64,000 nucleotides of DNA from an uncultured Dokdonia sp. (GTDB lineage: Bacteria; Bacteroidota; Bacteroidia; Flavobacteriales; Flavobacteriaceae): NCBI RefSeq assembly GCF_947496725.1, contig NZ_CANMDS010000004.1, forward strand, positions 186,001 to 250,000. Reading direction: 5' to 3'. Made by a program: the position numbers and the translations under genes. Numbering within the stretch: position 1 is the stretch's first letter; the number at the start of each line of letters is the position of its first letter. The notes below the pieces were generated by a model. It ran no database searches, was not told the origin of the DNA, and saw nothing but the letters and a program-made list of their open reading frames with translations. Positions 16,297 through 23,408 of this stretch are shown piece after piece.

Positions 16297-16563
16297 TTAG
16301 GTTATTTTTCCCGTAGCACAACTTACAAAAGATTTTGCCTTTAACAATACACCATTATCATCTTCTATAGATGGATAGCCTAATTTTTTTAGAGTTTCCT
16401 TTACAGATAGCGCATCTAGAGCATCTTCGGCAGTAAAGGAGATTGTAGATGATTCTAGATCTACACTAACATTATGTACATTTTCTAATGCATTAATTTT
16501 TGTAGTGATTGTATTAACACAGCCACCACATCTTAGATTTTGAACAATTATAGCCGTTTTCAT
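16297..16563 (-). CDS. Heavy-metal-associated (HMA) domain protein
   Basis: 88 residues with the ferredoxin-like HMA fold. Metal ligands C12 and C15 form LRCGGC, a variant of the usual CxxC. A further Cys lies near the C-terminus (SFVSCATGK). It probably chaperones copper or another soft metal in the cytoplasm, which fits the copper receptor 5 kb away. It is first in a two-gene operon with DUF202. A palindrome copy, but no GTAAC-N4-GTTAC site, lies upstream. Confidence 0.85.
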   Translation of the reverse strand: MKTAIIVQNLRCGGCVNTITTKINALENVHNVSVDLESSTISFTAEDALDALSVKETLKKLGYPSIEDDNGVLLKAKSFVSCATGKIT

Positions 16564-16611
16564 AGTGTAATATTTTGATGAAGAGATTAAGTAAATTGAT
16601 ATAATTAATTA

Positions 16612-16627
16612 CGCTTTCGCGAAAGCG
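16612..16627. repeat. 16-bp palindrome, intergenic
   Basis: Exact copy between the periplasmic rhodanese stop and the HMA gene start. Confidence 0.95.
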
Positions 16628-16667
16628 TGATTGCATAAGTTATAATCATTATGATTTATAGAATAAG

Positions 16668-17033
16668 CTATTTCCAGTTGTTATAACCATCTTCTAGATC
16701 AAAGATGATTTTAAAACCTAGGCTATCTAATTTTGCCGCAGCGCGCTGGCTTCTATTACCAGATCTACAATAGAGGTACACCGGTTTATCTTTATCAAGT
16801 TTATTTACCTTAGTTGTAAACTCTGATGTTTTAAAGTAATCTATATTTTGTGCTTTTGCTATATGACCAGAGCTGTACTCATTTGCAGTACGTACATCTA
16901 TGAGCTGCACACCAGGGGTTGCTATTGCGCTTTTAAAAGCGTCTCTGTCGAGTATTGTGATAGCATCGCTCTGTTGCAATTTATCACCGAAAAGTAAGGA
17001 TAGAAATGACATAAGTATGAGTGTAAGTTTCAT
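16668..17033 (-). CDS. Exported rhodanese-like sulfurtransferase
   Basis: 121 residues. A short N-terminal signal (MKLTLILMSFLSLLFG) suggests export. A single rhodanese domain follows, with LIDVRTANEYSSGHI and an active-site loop YCRSGNRS. It moves sulfane sulfur, for example from persulfide or thiosulfate, to a thiol acceptor in the periplasm. It has its own regulon promoter with a perfect TATCTTTG box. Confidence 0.9.
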   Translation of the reverse strand: MKLTLILMSFLSLLFGDKLQQSDAITILDRDAFKSAIATPGVQLIDVRTANEYSSGHIAKAQNIDYFKTSEFTTKVNKLDKDKPVYLYCRSGNRSQRAAAKLDSLGFKIIFDLEDGYNNWK

Positions 17034-17046
17034 TATTATTTTTACT

Positions 17047-17090
17047 CAAAGATAAGCGCTTAGTATACGTTTGTCAGTGACTTAGGTTAC
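17047..17090 (-). promoter_or_regulatory. Crp/Fnr-type operator plus -7 box for exported rhodanese
   Basis: Operator GTGACTTAGGTTAC (one mismatch) at 17077-17090; consensus TATCTTTG on the minus strand, 17054 to 17047, at 36.5 bp. Confidence 0.82.
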
Positions 17091-17110
17091 ATAGCAATGC
17101 TTTTAAAACA

Positions 17111-17143
17111 AAAAAAAGTGACTGTTTGTACAGTCACTTTTTT
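17111..17143 (-). terminator. Intrinsic terminator
   Basis: AAAAAGTGACTG pairs with CAGTCACTTTTT around a 6-nt loop, with T-tract on both strands. It ends the MBL-rhodanese/rhodanese operon. Confidence 0.88.
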
Positions 17144-17194
17144 CTTCACTAATTTAAAATAATAAGCCTTAATTATAATGAGGCAAATTATGTG

Positions 17195-17509
17195 TTATGG
17201 TGCTACCGTTTCTCCTGTCCAGGCCATCATTCCACCCGTAAGATTGTATGTGCTTTGTACACCCATATTATCAAGTATTTGACAAGCTTGCCCACTACGA
17301 TTACCGCTCCTGCAATAGATGTAGTAATTTTTTGAGGTGTCAAGCTCTTTTATAGAAGCCATAAACGAGGGCTGGTCTAAAAAATCAATCATTTGAGCAT
17401 TAGCCTGTATACCCTCTGCACACTCTCCAGGAGTTCTTACATCTAGAATTACAGCCTGACTGTCATTTGCAATGAGTTCTTGCCATTCGGCTTGATTTAT
17501 ATTTTTCAT
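17195..17509 (-). CDS. Cytoplasmic rhodanese-like sulfurtransferase
   Basis: The start at 17509 (MKNINQAEWQEL) is used; a longer reading would overlap the upstream gene. The 104-residue single rhodanese domain has VILDVRTPGECAEG and the active-site loop YCRSGNRSG. No signal peptide is present. It begins 10 bp after the MBL-rhodanese stop, so the two are cotranscribed, and it probably accepts persulfide sulfur from that enzyme or from SQR products. Confidence 0.9.
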   Translation of the reverse strand: MKNINQAEWQELIANDSQAVILDVRTPGECAEGIQANAQMIDFLDQPSFMASIKELDTSKNYYIYCRSGNRSGQACQILDNMGVQSTYNLTGGMMAWTGETVAP

Positions 17510-17519
17510 TTTAAAATTT

Positions 17520-18929
17520 TTATAATGTTGTTGGACACACAAAATCTGTAACAGGTACACCAGCTTCTTTTATGGCTTTAAAACCACCTTTTACATCTAT
17601 AAGATTGTGTACGCCTCTGCTTTTTAAAATAGATGCAGCAATCATACTTCTATATCCTCCAGCACAGTGTACATAAAAAGTGTCGTTTTCTGGAAACTCT
17701 GCAAGGTGATTATTTAAGAAATCTAGTGGTGTGAGGTGAGCGTCTTTTACACGCTCAGATAAATACTCACTCTCTTTACGTACATCGTATACCGGTTTTT
17801 TAGTTTTTTCAAGATCAGACTTAAATTGTGCAGCCGTTATAGAGCTTACAGTATCATACTCAAGAGCTTCCTTTTTCCAGGCATCAAAACCACCCTTGAG
17901 ATATCCCAGTGTGTTGTCAAAACCTACACGTGATAATCGTGTCACGGTCTCTTCTTCCTTACCAGGTTCTGTTACTAGTAATATAGGTTGCTTTACATCT
18001 GCAATAAGGGCTCCTACCCACGGAGCAAAACCTCCCTTGAGACCTATAAAAATAGACCTAGGTATGTGACCCTTTGCAAACTCATCTTGATGACGTACAT
18101 CTAGTACAATAGCACCCGTCTCATTTGCAGCAGCCTCAAAAGCTTGTGGTGATAAGGCTTGTGTACCTCTTTTTAAAACATCTTGTATGTCTTCATAGCC
18201 TTCCTTGTTCATTTTTACATTGAGCGGAAAATATTGAGGTGGCGGTAATAGTCCATCTATAACCTCATTTATAAACTCTTCCTTAGTCATATCTGCTCTC
18301 AAGGCATAGTTCATTTGCTTTTGGTTCCCTAGAGTGTCTACGGTTTCCTTCATCATATTTTTACCACAGGCAGATCCCGCACCGTGCGCTGGATATACTG
18401 TAACATCATCTGCAAGGGGCATTATTTTAGTGCGTAAGCTGTCATATAAAAAACCTGCAAGGTCACGCTCTGTGAGTTCTCCCATTTTTTGAGCAAGATC
18501 TGGCCTTCCTACATCTCCTAGAAATAAAGTGTCACCACTAAAAATCGCGTGGTCTTTACCATCTTTGTCTTTAAGAAGGTAAGTTGTACTTTCCATCGTG
18601 TGTCCTGGTGTGTGTAATGCTATAATAGTTACATCACCTAGCTTGAACTCTTGGCCATCTTTTGCAATTATTGCGTCAAAAGAAGGGTTTGCATTTGGAC
18701 CATATATGATAGGAGCGCCTGTTTCTTTGGCTAGTGTTACGTGCCCACTCACAAAATCTGCGTGAAAGTGAGTTTCAAAAATATACTTGATTTTTGCATC
18801 ATCAAGTTTTGCTCTATCAAGATAAGGTTTTACCTCTCTTAAAGGGTCAATTATAGCAACTTCACCTTTGCTTTCTATATAATAGGCACCTTGTGCTAAG
18901 CATCCTGTGTAGATTTGTTCAACGTTCAT
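17520..18929 (-). CDS. CstB-like persulfide dioxygenase-rhodanese fusion, paralogue 1
   Basis: 469 residues: a metallo-beta-lactamase domain (1 to about 240) with THFHADFVSGH (H54, H56, D58), HTPGHTMEST, SGDTLFLGD and YPAHGAGSACG; a middle rhodanese domain lacking a catalytic Cys (LVTEPGKEEE); and a C-terminal rhodanese with Cys422 in HCAGGYRS, plus Cys465 near the end. This is the layout of CstB, which oxidises persulfides to sulfite and makes thiosulfate. It heads an operon with a single rhodanese and carries the island operator upstream; a palindrome copy lies in its predicted 5' UTR. Confidence 0.92.
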   Translation of the reverse strand: MNVEQIYTGCLAQGAYYIESKGEVAIIDPLREVKPYLDRAKLDDAKIKYIFETHFHADFVSGHVTLAKETGAPIIYGPNANPSFDAIIAKDGQEFKLGDVTIIALHTPGHTMESTTYLLKDKDGKDHAIFSGDTLFLGDVGRPDLAQKMGELTERDLAGFLYDSLRTKIMPLADDVTVYPAHGAGSACGKNMMKETVDTLGNQKQMNYALRADMTKEEFINEVIDGLLPPPQYFPLNVKMNKEGYEDIQDVLKRGTQALSPQAFEAAANETGAIVLDVRHQDEFAKGHIPRSIFIGLKGGFAPWVGALIADVKQPILLVTEPGKEEETVTRLSRVGFDNTLGYLKGGFDAWKKEALEYDTVSSITAAQFKSDLEKTKKPVYDVRKESEYLSERVKDAHLTPLDFLNNHLAEFPENDTFYVHCAGGYRSMIAASILKSRGVHNLIDVKGGFKAIKEAGVPVTDFVCPTTL

Positions 18930-18946
18930 AAGTATATTTTTGGATA

Positions 18947-18962
18947 CGCTTTCGCGAAAGCG
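18947..18962. repeat. 16-bp palindrome, in predicted 5' UTR
   Basis: Exact copy between the predicted transcription start (near 18974) and the ATG at 18929, so it should be transcribed and could fold as a hairpin. Confidence 0.95.
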
Positions 18963-18980
18963 TACTAATAATTAATAGTG

Positions 18981-19024
18981 TAAAATTATAACACAAGTAG
19001 TGTCTTTACAGTAACCTAAGTTAC
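18981..19024 (-). promoter_or_regulatory. Crp/Fnr-type operator plus -7 box for MBL-rhodanese 1
   Basis: Operator GTAACCTAAGTTAC at 19011-19024; TAATTTTA box on the minus strand, 18988 to 18981, at 36.5 bp. Confidence 0.82.
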
Positions 19025-19040
19025 ATAGGGTAAAATTAAT

Positions 19041-19076
19041 AAAAACTCCTATTACCAAGTGTTAATAGGAGTTTAT
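19041..19076 (-). terminator. Intrinsic terminator
   Basis: AAACTCCTATTA pairs with TAATAGGAGTTT around an 8-nt loop, with the T-rich side on the minus strand. It ends the second MBL-rhodanese gene, 17 bp from the operator of the first. Confidence 0.85.
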
Positions 19077-19092
19077 CATAATACGTGCTACT

Positions 19093-20505
19093 TTATAGTA
19101 ACGTAGTAGGGCAAATATAGTCAGTTTTTGGGATGCTTGTCTCAGCAATCTCTTTAAAACCGCCAGTAACATCTACAAAGTTGTCCCAGCCACGCTGTTT
19201 TAAAATTGAAGCGGCTATCATACTTCTATAACCACCAGCACAATGTACTATAAATGGAACCTCTTTTGGAAACTGAGCAAGGTGCTTATTGATCTCATTA
19301 AGTGGTATGTTTATAGCATCAACTATATGCTCAGAGTCATATTCACTCTTTTTACGTACATCTATTATAAGTGGTTGCTCACTTTTGTAACGTGTAGCTA
19401 GCTCTGTTGCGTTTATGCGTGCTGTGGTCTCAATGCCTTTGCCGCTTTCTCTCCAAGCGCCGAAACCTTTTTTGAGATAGCCTATTGCATAATCATACCC
19501 TACGCGAGATAATCTAGTGATTGCTTCTTCTTCCTTACCTGGGTAGGTTATGAGTAAAATTTCTTGTTTTACATCTGGAATCATCTCACCAACCCATTGT
19601 GCAAAATTGCCATCTAATCCTATGTTAATACTGTTAGGTATAAATCCAGAAGCAAAGTCTGAGGCATTACGAGTATCAAGCATAAGAGCACCAGTTTCAT
19701 TTGCGACAAGCTCAAACTCTTCTGGAGTGAGGGCTTTTGTAGCTCTACTCATCACGGTATCTAGACTTTCATATCCTTTAATATTCATAAGAACATTTTG
19801 CGGGAAATATCCTGGAGGAGCAGTGAGTCCATCTAGTAGCACCTTTATAAACTCTTCTTTACTCATATCTTGAAGAGCGTAGTTATACTTCTTTTGGTTT
19901 CCTAGTGTGTCTGTAGTCTCCTTGCTCATCATTTTTCCGCAGGCAGATCCAGCACCGTGATTAGGGTAGACGATGAGCTTATCATCTAGAGGTAGTATCT
20001 TATCTCTAAGAGAATCATAGAGGTGGCCTGCAAGTTTTTCTTCTGTGAGGTCTGACACTACGTGTTGAGCAAGGTCTGGACGACCCACATCTCCTATAAA
20101 GAGGGTGTCACCAGTTATGATGCCGTGTTCAGAATTATTTTCATCTATGAGTAGGTAGGTGGTGCTCTCCATAGTATGACCAGGGGTGTGTATTACTTTT
20201 ACTTTATAATCACCTATAGAAAAGATTTGCCCATCTGTTGCTATTGTAGCTTCATAAGCTGGCTTGGCTCCAGGACCAAATACAATCTCTGCACCGGTTT
20301 TTTTTCTTAAATCAAGATGACCGCTCACAAAATCTGCGTGAAAGTGAGTTTCAAAAACATACTTAATTTTTGCATTGTCACTTTGTGCACGATCTATATA
20401 TGGTTGTACCTCCCTTAATGGATCAAACACTGCTGCCTCGCCATTACTTTCTATATAGTATGCAGCGTGTGCGATACATCCGGTATAAATTTGTTCTACT
20501 TTCAT
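19093..20505 (-). CDS. CstB-like persulfide dioxygenase-rhodanese fusion, paralogue 2
   Basis: 470 residues, colinear with paralogue 1 and clearly homologous over its length. The MBL motifs (THFHADFVSGH, HTPGHTMEST, TGDTLFIGD, YPNHGAGSACG) are intact. The middle rhodanese again lacks the active Cys (LITYPGKEEE), and the last one has Cys422 in HCAGGYRS with Cys465 near the end. It is a separate transcription unit with its own operator and terminator, so the pair is a tandem duplication kept under separate but similar control. A substrate difference is possible but not visible. Confidence 0.92.
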   Translation of the reverse strand: MKVEQIYTGCIAHAAYYIESNGEAAVFDPLREVQPYIDRAQSDNAKIKYVFETHFHADFVSGHLDLRKKTGAEIVFGPGAKPAYEATIATDGQIFSIGDYKVKVIHTPGHTMESTTYLLIDENNSEHGIITGDTLFIGDVGRPDLAQHVVSDLTEEKLAGHLYDSLRDKILPLDDKLIVYPNHGAGSACGKMMSKETTDTLGNQKKYNYALQDMSKEEFIKVLLDGLTAPPGYFPQNVLMNIKGYESLDTVMSRATKALTPEEFELVANETGALMLDTRNASDFASGFIPNSINIGLDGNFAQWVGEMIPDVKQEILLITYPGKEEEAITRLSRVGYDYAIGYLKKGFGAWRESGKGIETTARINATELATRYKSEQPLIIDVRKKSEYDSEHIVDAINIPLNEINKHLAQFPKEVPFIVHCAGGYRSMIAASILKQRGWDNFVDVTGGFKEIAETSIPKTDYICPTTLL

Positions 20506-20533
20506 TGTGAATAGATTTTAATGTTAAACACTA

Positions 20534-20577
20534 TAAAAGTAATAGGCTTTTATGAGTAGTTTGGTCACTTATGTTAC
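20534..20577 (-). promoter_or_regulatory. Crp/Fnr-type operator plus -7 box for MBL-rhodanese 2
   Basis: Operator GTCACTTATGTTAC (one mismatch) at 20564-20577; TACTTTTA box on the minus strand, 20541 to 20534, at 36.5 bp. Confidence 0.8.
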
Positions 20578-20600
20578 AGAAAGGGAGGTAATTATAAAAC

Positions 20601-20616
20601 TATGACATTTGTCATA
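20601..20616. promoter_or_regulatory. Second operator-like palindrome
   Basis: TATGACATTTGTCATA: perfect 7-bp arms around TT, about 38 bp behind the regulon operator of MBL-rhodanese 2. It resembles a Crp-type site, but the half-site differs from GTAAC. No factor is assigned. Confidence 0.4.
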
Positions 20617-20633
20617 TTATATGGCTGTAAATA

Positions 20634-20662
20634 AAAAAAGACCTCGTGAGAAGGTCTTTTAT
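20634..20662 (-). terminator. Intrinsic terminator after tauE
   Basis: AAAAGACCT pairs with AGGTCTTTT. The minus-strand product ends in a run of seven T. Confidence 0.85.
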
Positions 20663-20682
20663 ATAATGTGTTGAGGCTTGAA

Positions 20683-21492
20683 TTATTTAACAAAGAACTC
20701 CATATAGAAAATAAATACCGCCATCACGAGGATAAAGTAACCAAAACCTTTTTTGAGTTTCTGTCCATCTATAAAATTACTTAAATAACTGCCTATAAAA
20801 ATTCCCACAAGAGAGATTAGTGTAAAAATGGAGAGAAATACCCAGTCTACATCCATCGTTAAAGCGTCACCTAAAAAGAAGCCCATAAGAGATTTAAATG
20901 CTATGATTATGAGTGATGTCCCTACGGCTACTTTCATTTTTATGTTTGCAAGTATTACTAGCGCGGGTATGATTAAAAAACCACCACCGGCACCTATCAT
21001 ACCAGTAATCGCACCTACTAGCAATCCTTCTATTAAGATAAGAGGATAGTTATACGATACCTTACCATCATTTTTTTCTGGGCATTCTTTACGCTTTTTG
21101 AGCATTGAGAAAGCCGCTGGTATCATTAGTATTGCAAAGAGGCCAAACATTGCCATCCTGCGTGTAAAATCAAAATCACCTATGGTAAATAAAACGTCTG
21201 GTAAAGCTGGCACTACATAATGCCTTACCACTGTAACTCCCACAATAGCAGGAATACCAAATACTACTGCAGTACGCCAGTCTACATATCCTTTAAGATG
21301 CTGTTTAAGCCCGCCTACGAGCGCACTAGCACCTACAATGAATAAAGAGTATGCAGTTGCTACTTTTTCGTTTACAGAAAACAAATATGCAAGAACAGGT
21401 ACCGCAAGTATGGAGCCACCACCACCTATGAGACCTAAAGAAATGCCTATAATGAGAGCACTTATATATCCTAATACTTCTAAAACTTCCAT
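20683..21492 (-). CDS. TauE/SafE-family sulfite exporter
   Basis: 269 residues with about eight membrane helices. Two glycine-rich repeats (GLIGGGGSILAVPVLAYL near residue 20 and GMIGAGGGFLIIPALVIL near residue 163) mark the two halves of the TauE/SafE fold. Members export sulfite or sulfoacetate. In S. aureus a tauE gene sits in the cst sulfide-detoxification operon with CstB and SQR, as here. It has a consensus TACATTTG promoter box with the island operator. Confidence 0.9.
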   Translation of the reverse strand: MEVLEVLGYISALIIGISLGLIGGGGSILAVPVLAYLFSVNEKVATAYSLFIVGASALVGGLKQHLKGYVDWRTAVVFGIPAIVGVTVVRHYVVPALPDVLFTIGDFDFTRRMAMFGLFAILMIPAAFSMLKKRKECPEKNDGKVSYNYPLILIEGLLVGAITGMIGAGGGFLIIPALVILANIKMKVAVGTSLIIIAFKSLMGFFLGDALTMDVDWVFLSIFTLISLVGIFIGSYLSNFIDGQKLKKGFGYFILVMAVFIFYMEFFVK

Positions 21493-21514
21493 AATGAAAC
21501 TTTGTATTTTACAG

Positions 21515-21558
21515 CAAATGTATTCTGATATAAAACTACTGGCAGTAACAAAGGTTAC
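21515..21558 (-). promoter_or_regulatory. Crp/Fnr-type operator plus -7 box for tauE
   Basis: Operator GTAACAAAGGTTAC at 21545-21558; consensus TACATTTG on the minus strand, 21522 to 21515, at 36.5 bp. The site is 5 bp from the stop of the regulator gene. Confidence 0.85.
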
Positions 21559-21562
21559 ATAG

Positions 21563-22198
21563 CTAGTCTAAATCTATGATTTCTATATAATTTCTATGTA
21601 ATTCTATTTTACCTAGTTTTTCTAATTTCTTGAGGAGCCTGGATATAACTACTCTCGAGCTGTGTAGTTCTCCTGCAATCTCTTGGTGTGTGTTGCGTAT
21701 GCTGTTATCTTCATTAATTCTAGACTTATTTTTTAGGTATTCTAGAAGACGCTGGTCCATATTATTAAAAGCAATACTATCTATGGTGTGGAGCATCTCA
21801 TTGAGACGGGTGTGATAGCTTTCAAAAACAAAATTTCTCCAAGATTTATATTTTGAAGTCCACATCTCCATTTTTTGAATAGGTACCATTATAAGAACGG
21901 TGTCAGTCTCTGCGATGGCTCTAATCTCGCTCTTTGTTTGCCCTAGGCAGCAACTCATAGTCATAGAGCAGGTATCACCTTTTTCTAGGTAGTAGAGTAG
22001 GAGTTCATCCCCTTCTTTATCGTCTCGCAATATTTTTATAGCACCAGAGATAAGTAAAGGCATACCTTTTATGTAAGAGCCTATCTCCATAAGTTTAAAG
22101 CCAGCGGGAACTTCTTTATAAGTCCCTACTTGCGCAATCTCGTTTATTAAGTCGTCTTCAAAAAGGTGACCGTAATTTTGCTTAAGTTCTTGAATCAT
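21563..22198 (-). CDS. Crp/Fnr-family regulator with Cys cluster; candidate master regulator of the island
   Basis: 211 residues: cyclic-nucleotide-binding-type beta roll (about 20-115), dimer helix (about 118-145) and a winged helix (168-205). The recognition helix reads SSRVVISRLLKKLEK, with R182 and S186/R187 at DNA-contact positions. There is no N-terminal Fe-S cysteine set as in FNR and no complete cAMP pocket. Instead C77, C83 and C84 (TCSMTMSCCLG) sit in the sensor domain where a ligand would bind. It is surrounded by GTAAC-N4-GTTAC sites, including one upstream of itself. Persulfide or redox sensing through the Cys cluster is inferred, not shown. Confidence 0.85.
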   Translation of the reverse strand: MIQELKQNYGHLFEDDLINEIAQVGTYKEVPAGFKLMEIGSYIKGMPLLISGAIKILRDDKEGDELLLYYLEKGDTCSMTMSCCLGQTKSEIRAIAETDTVLIMVPIQKMEMWTSKYKSWRNFVFESYHTRLNEMLHTIDSIAFNNMDQRLLEYLKNKSRINEDNSIRNTHQEIAGELHSSRVVISRLLKKLEKLGKIELHRNYIEIIDLD

Positions 22199-22293
22199 TT
22201 ATATATAAATAAGTCAGTTTGTAAATTGCAATTAAGATGATAGATGCTTCAGTTTTTATGAAGCATTACATTACTACTGTATTTTTAGTATTG

Positions 22294-22368
22294 TAAAGTT
22301 AACCTAATTCTAATGTCCTTTAAGTAACAAAAGTTACAGTAAGAAAGATATAGAATTCATTAATTTTA
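22294..22368. promoter_or_regulatory. Shared operator with divergent -7 boxes (regulator and fatty acid hydroxylase)
   Basis: Operator GTAACAAAAGTTAC at 22324-22337. On the minus strand TAACTTTA (22301 to 22294) lies 36.5 bp from its centre, towards the Crp/Fnr gene. On the plus strand TAATTTTA (22361-22368) lies 37.5 bp away, towards the gene at 22472. This suggests autoregulation plus divergent control. Confidence 0.7.
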
Positions 22369-22471
22369 CAAAATGTAGTTGTGCGCTTTAAAAGGTAGCA
22401 AAGTTTGTAAGATTACTAGCAAATTACGTCTACTTATATGTGTAAAAGTCTAGCACTCTAGTTAAGAACAT

Positions 22472-23347
22472 ATGGAAAAATATATGATAGGTTTTAAAGA
22501 TGCAATTCTAGGTACCATAGATTGGACCTGGAAATCTGTCATTTTTGAAGTCCCTTGGTATACTAATTACTTCTGGGGGCTTATCATTTTGTCGCTACTT
22601 GTCTGGTCTATGGAAATACTTTCTCCCTGGAGGAAGGAGCAATCTGTTTTTAGAAAAGACTTCTGGCTAGATGGCTTTTATATGTTTTTTAATTTCTTCT
22701 TGTTTACAATAGCAATAAGTGGTTTTTATAAGTTATTACAACTTGGTTTTGAAGATATAGGGATAAGCGAAGATTCTCTAGCGCTTTTTGATCCATCTTC
22801 TTGGCCTATGTGGAGCCAGTTACTCGTCTTTTTTATTGTGCTGGACTTTGTGCAATGGTTTACACACAGCTTATTGCATAAATATCCTTTTTTCTGGAAG
22901 TACCACAAGGTGCATCATAGTGTAAAAGAAATGGGGTTTGCAGCACACTTGCGCTATCACTGGATGGAGAATATTCTCTATAAACCACTTAAGACATTTG
23001 GCGTAATGATTCTTTTTGGTTTTGAACCTACACAGGCATACATAGTGCACTTTATTGCAATAGCAATAGGTCACATAAATCACGCAAACATTAAGATTAC
23101 CTGGGGTCCTTTAAAGTATATTTTTAATAACCCCGTAATGCACTTGTATCATCACGCATATACCATTCCCGAAGGAACTTATGGAGTAAACTTTGGAATA
23201 TCGCTAAGTGTATGGGACTATATTTTTAAGACAGATTATATACCTGAGGATAGCGGTACTATAGAGTTAGGTTTTCCCGGAGATGAGGTTTTTCCAAAAG
23301 ACTTTGTGAGTCAAAACACCTACGGTTTTAAAAAAGGACAACAATAG
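22472..23347 (+). CDS. Fatty acid hydroxylase/sterol desaturase-family membrane protein
   Basis: 291 residues with four or more membrane helices and the di-iron histidine boxes of the family: HSLLHKYPFFWKYHKVHHS (about residues 132-150), HINHAN and HLYHHAYTIPEG (about 224-235). Members are oxygen-dependent lipid hydroxylases or desaturases in the inner membrane; the substrate is not predictable. The gene shares the divergent operator with the Crp/Fnr regulator, so lipid modification may respond to the same signal. Confidence 0.85.
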   Translation: MEKYMIGFKDAILGTIDWTWKSVIFEVPWYTNYFWGLIILSLLVWSMEILSPWRKEQSVFRKDFWLDGFYMFFNFFLFTIAISGFYKLLQLGFEDIGISEDSLALFDPSSWPMWSQLLVFFIVLDFVQWFTHSLLHKYPFFWKYHKVHHSVKEMGFAAHLRYHWMENILYKPLKTFGVMILFGFEPTQAYIVHFIAIAIGHINHANIKITWGPLKYIFNNPVMHLYHHAYTIPEGTYGVNFGISLSVWDYIFKTDYIPEDSGTIELGFPGDEVFPKDFVSQNTYGFKKGQQ

Positions 23348-23357
23348 GGGAGTAGTA

Positions 23358-23373
23358 CGCTTTCGCGAAAGCG
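23358..23373. repeat. 16-bp palindrome, intergenic
   Basis: Exact copy 10 bp past the hydroxylase stop, between two convergent genes. No separate terminator is seen here. Confidence 0.95.
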
Positions 23374-23408
23374 TAATTATAAAGAATACAATCTATAATT
23401 GCGGCTAT

